This document shows positions 7,975 through 16,111 of a DNA stretch of 64,000 nt, one piece after another. The notes beneath the pieces are model-generated. The model did not search any database, was not told the origin of the DNA, and saw nothing but the letters and a program-made list of their open reading frames with translations. How positions within the stretch are numbered: position 1 is the first letter of the stretch; every line of letters begins with the position of its first letter. Source of the DNA: Nocardioides sp. Root240 (GTDB lineage Bacteria; Actinomycetota; Actinomycetes; Propionibacteriales; Nocardioidaceae); NCBI RefSeq assembly GCF_001428825.1, contig NZ_LMIT01000013.1:164183-228182 (forward strand), written 5' to 3'. Made by a program: the position numbers and the translations under genes.

Positions 7975-8004
7975 TTCACCCGCCAGCCGTGGCGCTGGTA
8001 ATGT
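7975..8004 (+). promoter_or_regulatory. promoter of tRNA-Lys
   Basis: TTCACC (7975-7980) and TAATGT (7999-8004) are separated by 18 bases and lie 21 bases before the tRNA. The position fits a dedicated promoter with a short 5' leader. Confidence 0.6.
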
Positions 8005-8024
8005 TCCATCTCGCTTCACCAGAT

Positions 8025-8097
8025 GCACCCCTAGCTCAATTGGCAGAGCAAGTGACTCTTAATCACTGGGTTCTCGGTTCGAGTCCGAGGGGGTGTA
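8025..8097 (+). tRNA. tRNA-Lys (CTT)
   Basis: A complete cloverleaf: acceptor GCACCCC (8025-8031) with GGGGTGT (8090-8096), D arm GCTC/GAGC, anticodon stem AGTGA/TCACT with loop CTCTTAA giving CTT, and T arm CTCGG/CCGAG with TTCGAGT. The discriminator is A (8097) and CCA is not encoded. The first pair is G-T. Confidence 0.94.
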
Positions 8098-8105
8098 CCG
8101 CAGTC

Positions 8106-8135
8106 ATCAGGCCCGGTCACACGACCGGGCCTGAT
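8106..8135 (+). terminator. terminator after tRNA-Lys
   Basis: Arms 8106-8118 and 8123-8135 form a perfect 13-bp stem with loop ACAC, followed by GCATTTCC. It isolates the tRNA from the next gene. Confidence 0.82.
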
Positions 8136-8149
8136 GCATTTCCGCTCCC

Positions 8150-8890
8150 GTGGGTACCGCGTCCGGTGTGAAGCCCGACCACACCACGATCGCCGCGGCC
8201 CTCACCGAGGCCGCCCAGTCGATCAACAGCCACCGCTCCCTGGACCAGACCCTCGACGCGATCGTCCGCGCCGCGCAGCAGACCGTGCCGGGGTTCGACC
8301 ACGTGGGCATCTCCGTCGTCCACGGCAACGGCAACAGGCGGATCGAGACCCGGGCCGGGACCGGTCGAATCGTGTGGGACGTCGACGAGCTGCAGTACAA
8401 GCTCGCCGAGGGGCCCTGCTACGACGCGATCCGGCACGGCGGCGTGACGGTGATGGACGACGTGGAGACCGAGGACAGGTGGCCCCAGTACGTCGAGGAG
8501 GTCCGCCAGCTCGGCCTGCGCGCCCAGATGGGCCTGCAGCTCTACAGCGACGGCACCACCCTCGGCGGGCTCAACTTCTACGCCGCGGAGCCGGGCGTCG
8601 ACCCCGATGCCGTCCAGCTGGGCGAGCTGTTCGCGGCGCACGCGGCCATCGCGCTGGGCCGGGCCCGGCACGAGCACCAGCTCAACGAGTCCGTGGCGTC
8701 GCGCCAGGCGATCGGCACGGCGGTCGGGATCGTGATGGAGCGGTACCGGATCACCGAGGACCGCGCCTTCCAGTTCCTCGTCCGCGCCTCCTCGACCGGC
8801 AACGTCAAGCTGCGCTCGATCGCCCAGCAGGTCGTGGACGACGCCAACGCGCAGTTCCAGCCGTCCGGCGACACGCCCTCGCACGGCTGA
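8150..8890 (+). CDS. GAF-ANTAR domain RNA-binding antiterminator
   Basis: A 246-residue regulator. A GAF sensor domain (about residues 15-165) is followed by an ANTAR domain (about 180-235) with the diagnostic IGTAVGIVMERYRITEDRAFQFL helices. ANTAR proteins bind paired hairpins in nascent mRNA and prevent termination; GAF presumably senses a small ligand or redox state. The start is uncertain: GTG at 8150 immediately follows the tRNA-Lys terminator, and another in-frame GTG lies at 8168. No target hairpin pair is evident in the adjacent genes, so its RNA targets are likely elsewhere. Confidence 0.88.
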   Translation: MGTASGVKPDHTTIAAALTEAAQSINSHRSLDQTLDAIVRAAQQTVPGFDHVGISVVHGNGNRRIETRAGTGRIVWDVDELQYKLAEGPCYDAIRHGGVTVMDDVETEDRWPQYVEEVRQLGLRAQMGLQLYSDGTTLGGLNFYAAEPGVDPDAVQLGELFAAHAAIALGRARHEHQLNESVASRQAIGTAVGIVMERYRITEDRAFQFLVRASSTGNVKLRSIAQQVVDDANAQFQPSGDTPSHG

Positions 8891-8896
8891 CGTCCC

Positions 8897-9064
8897 TCAC
8901 GCCTCGGCAGCGCGCACCTGCTCCGCCGGCAGCCAGCTCGTCGAGACGTGGCCGTCCCGCTCGAAGGTGACCAGGAGCGAGCTCCCGTCGGGGGTGGCCT
9001 TGAGGAACAGGCCGGGGACGGCGGAACCGTCGAGGTCGACGAGGACAGGGGTGTTCGGGGACAA
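8897..9064 (-). CDS. 55-residue conserved-looking small protein, TTG start
   Basis: A short gene with a TTG start preceded by GGAGG five to six bases upstream. The 55 residues form a compact acidic sequence (VLVDLDGSAVPGLFLKATPDG then VTFERDGHVSTSWLPAEQV), with no signal peptide or membrane helix, probably a small beta-barrel-like fold. I recognise no family. It is convergent with the GAF-ANTAR gene and lies 70 bases downstream of the DoxX gene on the same strand. Longer frames upstream of the TTG read through non-coding-looking sequence. Confidence 0.5.
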   Translation of the reverse strand: MSPNTPVLVDLDGSAVPGLFLKATPDGSSLLVTFERDGHVSTSWLPAEQVRAAEA

Positions 9065-9134
9065 GGTCGCCTCCGGCCGATGGGGTCGCGAGACCCGCGG
9101 GGCAGCCCCCGTCCTGAGCTGCTCGTCCCGAACT

Positions 9135-9548
9135 CTAGGGCAGGTCGCCGACAGCGCCTCGCCTGCCCCGGAGCAGTCCCCCGCCCCACAACGCCCAGAG
9201 CACCAGCACCGGCTGGAAGAACAGCCGCGCGAACCTCTTCTGGTCGGTGTCGAGGCCGAACGCACTGGTGCCCTCGACGTACTGGGCGATGTTGCCGGGG
9301 AAGATCGCGACGAAGAAGGCCGCGAGCAGCCCGCCGACCAGGCGCCGGCGCTTCGGCAGCGCGGCGAAGGCAGCGCCCAGGCCGATCTCCACCGCGCCGG
9401 AGGCGAGCACGACGATGTCCTCGTCGACCGGGAACCACGACGGCACCTGCGCGCGGAACTCGTCGCGCGCAACCGTCAGGTGGGTCAGCCCCGCGGCGGT
9501 CATGGTCGCGCCGAGGGCGATCCGGGCCAGGTTCTGGGCCAGTGTCAT
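9135..9548 (-). CDS. DoxX-like membrane protein
   Basis: A 137-residue protein with four predicted membrane helices, matching the DoxX-like family. Visible landmarks are the N-terminal MTAAGLTHLT, the VLASGAVEIGLGAAFA helix and FPGNIAQYVEG before the last helix. Function of this small family is unknown; some members act in redox or thiol homeostasis. The ATG at 9548 has TAGGGT (9560-9555) 6 bases upstream and no ribosome binding site. The TAG of that hexamer is also the stop codon of the upstream WYL gene. Confidence 0.78.
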   Translation of the reverse strand: MTLAQNLARIALGATMTAAGLTHLTVARDEFRAQVPSWFPVDEDIVVLASGAVEIGLGAAFAALPKRRRLVGGLLAAFFVAIFPGNIAQYVEGTSAFGLDTDQKRFARLFFQPVLVLWALWGGGLLRGRRGAVGDLP

Positions 9549-9557
9549 GGCCTCACC

Positions 9558-10547
9558 CTAGGCCTGCGCGGAGTGGTGCATCATCAGCTCCTCCGCCGCG
9601 ACGACGCCGGCGGAGTCCAGGTGCGGCGGGTCGATGACGGTGGCGAGCGGTCCGGCGGCGAGCAGGAGCCGGCCGACCCGTCCGTCGACCGGGGGCAACA
9701 GGTCGAGGTCGACGACGACGTCGGTCTCGTCGTCCTCGACGAGGGTGACCTCCTCGGCGTAGAAGTCGGCGGCCCAGCGGGCGCTCTGCGGGAGCAGCAC
9801 GCGGACGCGGGTGGTGGCCCGCTGAGCGGCCAGGAGCTCGGCGACGTCGTCCGGGCGATCGAAGGTGCGCTCGACGGCCTCGGCGGAGCGGATGTTGGAC
9901 AGCAGGAAGGTGCGCAGCCTGCCGTCGGCGTCGGCGGGTCCGGCGTCGACCTCCCAGCCACGGCGGGTCTGGACCAGCTGGTAGGGCTCGATCTCGCGCT
10001 CGGTGACGCCGGGGTGCCAGGCGCGGGAGTAGACGATGCGGACGGCGGTCTGCTCGGCGAGGGCCTTGCGGAACACCGGCAGCAGGCGGTTCCAGCTGCG
10101 GACGGCGGGCGTGGACGCACCCACGGCCGACGGGCCGAACATGGTCTCGGTGAGGACGTCGATGGCCTCGGTCAGCTCGACGTTGTCGGGCTCGGTCTCG
10201 AGCAGGGCCCGGGCAGCGGTGTAGGCCAGGCCGAGCTCGCCGGCGTCGACGTACTCGACCCCGATGTCGGCCGGGACCTCGGCGACGATGCGGACGATGC
10301 CGGCGGTGCCGGGATCCTCGGTGTCGCCGTCGGGCCCCAGGAACTCGAGGACCTCGGGCCGGGTCAGCAGCCAGCGGCCGCCGATGTCGGCGGTGTAGAA
10401 GGCGAGCAGCTCCTCGCGCAGCGCCGCCACCGTCGTGTCGAAGTCGGCGGCGAGGATCTCGAGCGAGAGCCCCTCGGGGTGGCGTTGGAGCCGCTCGAAG
10501 ACGGCGGGCAGGCGGGCGAACCGCTGGACGTACTTGGGCGTGCTCAT
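9558..10547 (-). CDS. WYL-domain transcriptional regulator (second of a pair)
   Basis: A 329-residue protein with an N-terminal winged helix (KYVQRFARLPAVFERLQRHPEGLS), a middle helical region, and a WYL ligand domain where the motif is degenerate (IVYSRAWHPGVTEREIEPYQLV). A C-terminal WCX extension ends it. The ATG overlaps the stop of the upstream WYL gene, so the two are co-translated, as in PafB/PafC, the heterodimeric DNA-damage activator of mycobacteria. It is not beside pafA or tat genes, so the name pafC is not assigned. Confidence 0.82.
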   Translation of the reverse strand: MSTPKYVQRFARLPAVFERLQRHPEGLSLEILAADFDTTVAALREELLAFYTADIGGRWLLTRPEVLEFLGPDGDTEDPGTAGIVRIVAEVPADIGVEYVDAGELGLAYTAARALLETEPDNVELTEAIDVLTETMFGPSAVGASTPAVRSWNRLLPVFRKALAEQTAVRIVYSRAWHPGVTEREIEPYQLVQTRRGWEVDAGPADADGRLRTFLLSNIRSAEAVERTFDRPDDVAELLAAQRATTRVRVLLPQSARWAADFYAEEVTLVEDDETDVVVDLDLLPPVDGRVGRLLLAAGPLATVIDPPHLDSAGVVAAEELMMHHSAQA

Positions 10548-11491
10548 GCGGCTCCCCCACCTCGGGCGGCGTCGAGCGCCGCGATCACCTCGGCCCGGAC
10601 GTCGGCCGGCCCGACGATCCGGACCCGGTCGCCCAGCTCGTTGAGCCGGGTGCGCAGCGCGGCGCGGTGGGTCACCCGGTAGCGCAGCAGCACGTCGTCG
10701 CCGGCGGCCTCGACCCCTTCGGGGTCGCCGAGCCAGCGGCGTACGTCGGGCTCGTAGTGGGCCGGCGCGCGCAGGGTCACCTCGACGGCCGGGTCGATCT
10801 CCCACGACATCGGGTGCAGCCCGACGTGGCGCACGGGCGGGATCCGCTGCGCGCTGCCGGCGGGGCCCGCGTCGGCCGCGGTCATCCGCGAGACGACGAA
10901 CGTCTTGACGACGGAGCCGGGCAGGTCGGCGAGGTCGGCGTCCTCGACGGCACGGAGGTACCACGTGCCGTTCTGGTTGCGGACCGACTCAGGGTGCACG
11001 GTGCGCCGGGTGCCCTTGTAGGTGAACGTCAGCAGCTGGTGGTCACGCACCGCGTCGACCACGAGCGAGAGGGCCTCCGGCGTCGCGTCCTGGACGGCGG
11101 TCGCGGGCGGCAGCTCGTCACCGGCGGCCTCGGCCGGAAGGCCCAGCCGCGCGACGAGGTCGGAGCGCCTGGCCATCAGCACGGCACGGCGCAGCTCGGC
11201 CTGCTGGCCCGGGGTCAGCCGGACCCGGAGCCGGTTGTCGACCGTCGTCATCCGGTAGGTCGCGGACTCCCCGGGGCCGGCGATGTTCTCGATCTGCCAG
11301 CCCTGGTTCTCGAGGTGGGTCAGCTCGCGCTTGAGCTGGGACCCGGCGTCCTTGCCCCCCTCGAAGCCGGCGACGCTGATCAGCTTGTCGCTGCTCACCC
11401 CGCTCTGCGGGTGGGCCTGCAGCATCGCGGCGATCCGCACCAGCCGTTCCATGGGTCCGCGCTGGTCGCGTCCGGGGCCCTTCGCAGCCAC
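10544..11491 (-). CDS. WYL-domain transcriptional regulator (first of a pair)
   Basis: A 315-residue regulator. The N-terminal winged helix (MERLVRIAAMLQAHPQSGVSSDKLI) is followed by a WYL domain with the core LTFTYKGTRRTVHPESVRNQNGTWYLRAVE and a WCX-like C terminus. WYL domains bind single-stranded nucleic acid or other ligands and control DNA-damage or phage-defence genes in many bacteria. The GTG at 11491 is supported by GGGAGGG about 6 bases upstream. It forms a bicistron with the next WYL gene. No defence genes are visible nearby, so a PafBC-like stress role is the more conservative reading. Confidence 0.82.
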   Translation of the reverse strand: MAAKGPGRDQRGPMERLVRIAAMLQAHPQSGVSSDKLISVAGFEGGKDAGSQLKRELTHLENQGWQIENIAGPGESATYRMTTVDNRLRVRLTPGQQAELRRAVLMARRSDLVARLGLPAEAAGDELPPATAVQDATPEALSLVVDAVRDHQLLTFTYKGTRRTVHPESVRNQNGTWYLRAVEDADLADLPGSVVKTFVVSRMTAADAGPAGSAQRIPPVRHVGLHPMSWEIDPAVEVTLRAPAHYEPDVRRWLGDPEGVEAAGDDVLLRYRVTHRAALRTRLNELGDRVRIVGPADVRAEVIAALDAARGGGAA

Positions 11492-11510
11492 GTCGTCCCT
11501 CCCGATAGGT

Positions 11511-12287
11511 CTACTCGAACGCGCCGTGACGGCCCGCCCCCTGCGCGAACCGCGCGGCACCGTCGAGGGTATCGGCGGACAGCGACACGAGGCCGTGTTT
11601 CCACTCCACCGCCAGCGCTTCCGCCAGGTCCAGCCCGTGCTGCTCGTACGACGACAGCCGGTCCTGGCGCAGGCAGGTCTGGGGGAACGCCGCGATCTGG
11701 GCGGCCAGGGCCAGCGCCTCCTCCAGCACCGCGCCGGGCGCCGAGACCCGGTTGGCCAGGCCCATCCGCAGCGCCTCGTCGGCACCGACCTCGCGCCCGG
11801 TCAGGATCAGGTCGAGCGCGTGGGAGTGGCCGATCAGCCGCGGCAGCCGGATCGTGCCGCCGTCGATCAGCGGGACACCCCAGCGCCGGCAGAACACCCC
11901 GAAGGCGGCGGCGGGATCCATCACCCGCAGGTCGCACCAGACCGCGAGCTCGAGGCCGCCGGCCACGGCGTACCCGTCGACGGCCGCGATGACCGGCTTC
12001 GAGAGCAGCAGGCGGCTCGGTCCCATGCCGGCGGGTCCGGCGTCCGGCCCGTCGCCGGGCGCGCCGACGTCGACCCGGCCCTCGGAGACCGCCTTGAGGT
12101 CGGCGCCCGCGCAGAAGACCCCTCCGGCGCCGTGCAGGACGGCGACGGAGGCGGACTCGTCGGCGTCGAACTCCTCGAACGCCTCGGTGAGCAGCCGGGC
12201 GTGCTCGGCGTCGACCGCGTTGCGCACCTCCGGCCGCGACAGGGTGACCAGGGTGACCGGACCGTGCTTCTCGACCTCGACCGACAT
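11511..12287 (-). CDS. enoyl-CoA hydratase/isomerase family protein
   Basis: A crotonase-fold enzyme of 258 residues. The oxyanion-hole segments VFCAGADLKAV (about 58-68) and VAGGLELAVWCD (about 110-121) are present. In the catalytic loop (GVPLIDGGTIRLPRLIG) the usual Glu near residue 144 appears as Asp, as in crotonase members that differ from classical hydratases. Probable substrate: an acyl-CoA in fatty acid or aromatic catabolism. TAGCCT (12299-12294) lies 6 bases before the ATG (leaderless). It stands alone, 19 bases upstream of the WYL pair on the same strand. Confidence 0.88.
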   Translation of the reverse strand: MSVEVEKHGPVTLVTLSRPEVRNAVDAEHARLLTEAFEEFDADESASVAVLHGAGGVFCAGADLKAVSEGRVDVGAPGDGPDAGPAGMGPSRLLLSKPVIAAVDGYAVAGGLELAVWCDLRVMDPAAAFGVFCRRWGVPLIDGGTIRLPRLIGHSHALDLILTGREVGADEALRMGLANRVSAPGAVLEEALALAAQIAAFPQTCLRQDRLSSYEQHGLDLAEALAVEWKHGLVSLSADTLDGAARFAQGAGRHGAFE

Positions 12288-12306
12288 GGGCCGAGGCTAG
12301 TGGTTG

Positions 12307-14727
12307 CTAGCTCCCGGAGAGGTGCACGGTGCGCACCGTGGCGGCGGCGACCTGCACCGGCGTCCACGGGAACTGCACCCACTTCTCCTCCGAGAACAGC
12401 CGGGTCTGGTCCGAGGACCACGGCGAGGCGGGGTCCTCGTACTGGCTGTAGGTCAGGATCGTGCGCGCGTCGACCGTGCCGTTGGCGAGGTAGCTGATCG
12501 CCTGGATGTGCGAGGAGCCGTAGCTGACCGGCTTGTAGCGGTCGGTGTTCGACGCCGGGTTGCGCGAGGCGACGGCGTTGGCGTTGCCCGCGAGGTCGCC
12601 GTCCCCACCCCCGATCGGGTACGCCGGCGCGCCGCGGTCGCCCGCGACCTGGAGCGATCCCCAGGGCGCGTCGAAGGCGACGCCCGCCGCGCGCACGGAG
12701 GCGATCGCGTCCTTCATCGCCTTCACGACGGTCGCGTCGGTCCTCAGCCCGCGCGGGGTGTTGATCGGGTCCTTCGCGTCGAAGGGCACGGTCCACAGGT
12801 TGTCGCCCGTGGGCGCCCGCTTCACGAAGGCCTCGAACAGGTGCGTGCCGACCGAGGTGGTGTCGGAGTGGCCGTCCCACGCCTTCAGCACGGCGCAGGC
12901 CTGCGTCTCCCCAGTCCTGGCGCAGACCTCGTCGAGCCTGCCGCCCGCCCGCATCACCTCGGCGGCACGCACCCTGTTCTCGTGCTCGTGACCGCGCAGG
13001 GTCACGGGCGTCTCCTTGCCGACCGCGAGCCGGTCGATCACGTACTGCTGGACCATCCGGGTCCGCATCGTCCGCACGCACTTCTCGCAGCCGATGATGT
13101 TGGCGTAGCCCTCGAGGCGGACCTTGTCGTTCGGGGTCCAGTACGAGTCGTTGGCGTTCATCACCCAGTCGCGTCGTACGACGGCGGGCAGCTTCGCCGG
13201 CCCGAGGATCCCCGGCCGCTGCGCATCGGCGTCGGTGCCCCACTTGCAGAGCCCGTCGGCGAGCAGGCCGTTGAGCCCGGGCAGCCCCGCGACGGACTTG
13301 AGCAGCAGGCCGACGGGCGTGAGGCAGCGGGTCGCCATCGCGTTGGTGACGTTCGGGACCACGCTGTGGTCGGCGTACAGGACCTCGCCCCTGCGGTCCG
13401 CGGCCGTCGTGTTGACCCACGGCATGCCGCCGCCGGCGTCCTGCCGGGCCAGCAGGTCGCGGCTGCTCGTCGCCTCGCCCATCGCGAGGAAGGTGTCGAT
13501 GGTGCGCAGGTGCTCGGCATTGGCGTCGCGGATCGCCCAGAAGCTGAGCGGCGACCAGCCCATGAACTGCGACGGGCTGTCGATGACATAGCCCTGCGGC
13601 GTGCGCCAGACGTCCTCGCGCACGGTCTTCAGCGAGCCGTCGGCCTGCTTGACGACGACATCGACGAAGCGCTGCTCGGCCTTGCGCAGCAGCCCGTTCG
13701 CGGTGAGGTAGAGCGGGCCGGGGCCGACCGTGAAGTACTCGTAGGGCGTGAAGCGGTACGCCGTGGAGACGGTGTGGCTCCAGGCGACGTCCTTGTTCCA
13801 GCCGATGTTGACGACCGGCGAGCCGATCAGCGAGGCACCCGCGACGTCGTACGTGCCCGGGATGGTGAGGTGCTGCTGGGTGAACTTGTAGCGGCCCACC
13901 CACGGGAAGTGCGGGTTGCCGAGCAGGAGGCCGCGCCCGGTCGAGCTCTTGTCGCCACCGATCGCGGTGGCGTTGGAGCCGAAGTCGCCGTCCTGGCCGA
14001 GCGACCTCAGCAGCGCCGCCCTGTCGACCTGCTTCGCGTACGCCGGCACCTCCGCCTTCGTCGTCGGCAGCGGCAGGTCGATGCCCAGGTCCGGCAGGCC
14101 CGGGTCGGCGAGCGTCGGCGGGTCGGCCTCGACGATCTCCTTGAGGAAGTTGCCCGACGACGCGATCAGGTTGGCCATGTAGACGCCGTACCAGAGGTCG
14201 ATCTCGGTGGCGTCGGGCTTGACCCAGTCCTGGTCCCTGCATGCCGGGTCGGTGATCGTGTTGTCGCGCAGCCACCGGTTGATGCCGGCGGTGTAGCCCT
14301 TGACCATCGCCTTGGCCCGCGCGGACGGGCCGGCCTTCGACACGAGCAGGTTCTCGACGACCTTGCGCTGGTGGAGGTCGGTGACGAAGGCGTCGACCTG
14401 CAGGTTGGAGGCGTCGAGCGAGACGCCGTCGAGGTAGCGACCCTCGCCGCCGAGCTCGCGCGAGCGCTGCCCGCGCGCGGTGAGCACGGTGTCGGCGAGG
14501 TTGCAGATCGACGAGCTCGCCGTGGCGTACCCGCTCCCGTAGCCCAGCGACCCCCAGTCCGTCGCGGTGATGTGCGGGATGCCATGCTCGGTGATCCTGA
14601 TCGTCGCGTCGTACGGCGAGGTGGCCGCTGCCGCGGGCTCGGGACCGGCGTCCGCGGGCCCGGCGAGGGCCAGGGCGGGCACGGCGAGGGTGGCGGCGAG
14701 CAGCGCCGCGACGCGGGGGGAGCGCAT
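12307..14727 (-). CDS. penicillin acylase family (Ntn-hydrolase) secreted enzyme
   Basis: An 806-residue precursor with a signal peptide (hydrophobic residues about 6-23, AGPADAG region). The N-terminal alpha segment is TIRITEHGIPHITATDWGSLGYGSGY. Autocatalytic cleavage is expected before Ser251 in DFGSNATAIGG, with GRGLLLGNPHFPW following, as in QuiP/PvdQ-type acylases. Downstream motifs include WVNTTAADRRGEVLYADHSVVPNV and the NDSYW segment. The family hydrolyses amide-linked acyl groups such as acyl-homoserine lactones, cyclic lipopeptides or beta-lactams. The specificity here is unknown. Confidence 0.9.
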   Translation of the reverse strand: MRSPRVAALLAATLAVPALALAGPADAGPEPAAAATSPYDATIRITEHGIPHITATDWGSLGYGSGYATASSSICNLADTVLTARGQRSRELGGEGRYLDGVSLDASNLQVDAFVTDLHQRKVVENLLVSKAGPSARAKAMVKGYTAGINRWLRDNTITDPACRDQDWVKPDATEIDLWYGVYMANLIASSGNFLKEIVEADPPTLADPGLPDLGIDLPLPTTKAEVPAYAKQVDRAALLRSLGQDGDFGSNATAIGGDKSSTGRGLLLGNPHFPWVGRYKFTQQHLTIPGTYDVAGASLIGSPVVNIGWNKDVAWSHTVSTAYRFTPYEYFTVGPGPLYLTANGLLRKAEQRFVDVVVKQADGSLKTVREDVWRTPQGYVIDSPSQFMGWSPLSFWAIRDANAEHLRTIDTFLAMGEATSSRDLLARQDAGGGMPWVNTTAADRRGEVLYADHSVVPNVTNAMATRCLTPVGLLLKSVAGLPGLNGLLADGLCKWGTDADAQRPGILGPAKLPAVVRRDWVMNANDSYWTPNDKVRLEGYANIIGCEKCVRTMRTRMVQQYVIDRLAVGKETPVTLRGHEHENRVRAAEVMRAGGRLDEVCARTGETQACAVLKAWDGHSDTTSVGTHLFEAFVKRAPTGDNLWTVPFDAKDPINTPRGLRTDATVVKAMKDAIASVRAAGVAFDAPWGSLQVAGDRGAPAYPIGGGDGDLAGNANAVASRNPASNTDRYKPVSYGSSHIQAISYLANGTVDARTILTYSQYEDPASPWSSDQTRLFSEEKWVQFPWTPVQVAAATVRTVHLSGS

Positions 14728-14761
14728 GCGGGTGTAACGCGTTCTCCCCGTGTGCGTTACG

Positions 14762-15085
14762 TCACAGGTAGAGCCCGGCCGCCTCGTCGCCGAGCCGGTC
14801 GGCGGCGACCGCGTGGATGTCCCGCTCGCGCATCACGACGTAGACCTCGCCCGAGACCTCGACCTCGGCCTTGTCCTCCGGGTCGTAGAGCACCCGGTCG
14901 CCGGACACCACGGACCGGCAGTGCGGGCCGACCGCGACCACGCGCGACCAGGCCAGCCGGCGCGCGCCCATCGCGGCGGTCGCCGGGATGACGATGCCGC
15001 CCGAGGAGCGGCGCTCACCGGACTCGGAGTCGACCTCGCACAAGATGCGGTCGTGCAGCATCTTGATGGGCGTCTTGTCGGACAC
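14762..15085 (-). CDS. GroES-like (Cpn10 family) protein without a GroEL partner
   Basis: A 107-residue protein with the Cpn10 signature: IKMLHDRILCEVDSESGERRSSGGIVIP is the N-terminal beta strand and start of the mobile loop. GPHCRSVVSGDRVLYDPEDKAEVEVSGEVYVVMRERDI is the barrel core. The mobile loop is shorter and diverged, with no clear IVL tripeptide beyond GGIVIP. No groEL lies in the window. It starts 5 bases after the DUF3618 stop, so the two are probably co-expressed. Possibly a specialised co-chaperonin or a barrel recruited for another role. Confidence 0.75.
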   Translation of the reverse strand: MSDKTPIKMLHDRILCEVDSESGERRSSGGIVIPATAAMGARRLAWSRVVAVGPHCRSVVSGDRVLYDPEDKAEVEVSGEVYVVMRERDIHAVAADRLGDEAAGLYL

Positions 15086-15089
15086 GGCC

Positions 15090-15344
15090 TCAGCGGGTGC
15101 GGGTGATCCGGCGGACCACCACGAAGAACGTGATCACCCCGACGACACCACCGACGGTCTTCAGGATGTTGTCGGTGCGCGGCTCCCCGGTCGTGGCGTC
15201 GACGTAGTACGCCTTCACCTGCGCCACCTCACGACCGACGATCGTCTTGGGGTGCGAGCGGTAGAGCAGCTGGTCGATCGTGCCGGCGAGTCGCTCGCGG
15301 GCTTCCTCGATCTCGCGCTCGATGTCAGAGGGAGTGTCACTCAC
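15090..15344 (-). CDS. DUF3618 small membrane protein
   Basis: An 84-residue protein with the DUF3618 pattern: an acidic N-terminal helix (IEREIEEARERLAGTIDQLLYRSHP), a middle segment and one C-terminal membrane helix (VVGVITFFVVV) ending in basic residues. Function unknown; family members often sit beside peroxiredoxin or stress genes in actinobacteria, and a prxQ gene is 2.6 kb away here. The GTG overlaps the cbiO stop. TAGCCT (15356-15351) lies 6 bases upstream within the cbiO 3' end, so it probably has its own leaderless promoter. Confidence 0.82.
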   Translation of the reverse strand: MSDTPSDIEREIEEARERLAGTIDQLLYRSHPKTIVGREVAQVKAYYVDATTGEPRTDNILKTVGGVVGVITFFVVVRRITRTR

Positions 15345-16111
15345 CCGGGCAGGCTATCAACCGGCACCGTGCGCGGGTCGAAACCCCACGGGAGTTCCAG
15401 CCGGTGGGCACGCATCAGCGCGTCGTCGGTCAGGACGTCGTACGTACGGCCGTCCGCGACGACCCGGCCGCCGCTGAGCACCACGGAGCGCGGGCACAGC
15501 TCCAGGGCGTACGGCAGGTCGTGGGTGACCATCAGCAGGGTCACGTCGAGGCCGCGCAAGATGTCGGCGAGCTCGCGACGCGAGGCCGGGTCGAGGTTCG
15601 AGCTGGGCTCGTCGAGGACCAGGATCTCCGGCTCCATGGCCAGCACGGTCGCCACGGCGACCCGGCGGCGCTGCCCGAACGACAGGTGGTGCGGGGGGCG
15701 GTCGGCGTAGGCCGCCATGCCGACCTGCTCCAGCGCGTCCATCACGCGCTTCTCCAGCGCGGCGCCCTTGAGACCCAGGTTCGCGGGGCCGAAGGCGACG
15801 TCGGCGCGCACCGAGCCCATGAACAGCTGGTCGTCGGGGTCCTGGAAGACGATGCCGACGCGGCGCCGGATCTCGAGCAGGTTCTTCTTCGTGACCGGCA
15901 GGCCGCTGACCGCGACACTGCCCTCGCCGTGGCCGCTCTCGGCCGACAGGATGCCGTTGAGGTGCAGCACCAGCGTCGTCTTGCCGGCGCCGTTGGGGCC
16001 GAGCAGCGCGACCCGCTCGCCCGGGTGGACGTGGAGGTCGACGCCGAACAGGGCCTGGTGGCCGTCGGGGTAGGCGAAGGCGACCCCGCGGAGGTCGAGG
16101 GTGGGGGTCAT
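15341..16111 (-). CDS. cbiO: ECF cobalt/nickel transporter ATPase
   Basis: A 256-residue ABC ATPase of the energy-coupling factor type. Walker A is GPNGAGKTT, the Q-loop lies in GIVFQDPDDQLFMGSVRADV, the signature is LSFGQRRRVA, Walker B is ILVLDEPSSNLD and the switch His is in VTHDLPYA. QDPDDQLF is characteristic of CbiO/NikO. It powers metal uptake by the CbiM-PDGLE-CbiQ complex. All four genes overlap by 1-4 bases, forming a tight operon. The upstream Nur-like box suggests nickel as the metal. Confidence 0.93.
   Translation of the reverse strand: MTPTLDLRGVAFAYPDGHQALFGVDLHVHPGERVALLGPNGAGKTTLVLHLNGILSAESGHGEGSVAVSGLPVTKKNLLEIRRRVGIVFQDPDDQLFMGSVRADVAFGPANLGLKGAALEKRVMDALEQVGMAAYADRPPHHLSFGQRRRVAVATVLAMEPEILVLDEPSSNLDPASRRELADILRGLDVTLLMVTHDLPYALELCPRSVVLSGGRVVADGRTYDVLTDDALMRAHRLELPWGFDPRTVPVDSLPG

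Noticed and set aside
9558..11491. Naming the WYL pair pafB and pafC
   Set aside because: The tandem arrangement fits, but pafA and tat neighbours are missing, so the gene symbols are not supported.
14734..14760. GTAACGC/GCGTTAC inverted repeat between the acylase and GroES-like genes
   Set aside because: Seven base pairs with a 13-base spacer, no clear promoter and no regulator nearby; too weak to call an operator.
9558..15085. Anti-phage defence island (WYL regulators, GroES-like, acylase)
   Set aside because: No nuclease, toxin, reverse transcriptase or other defence effector is present between these genes; WYL alone is not enough.
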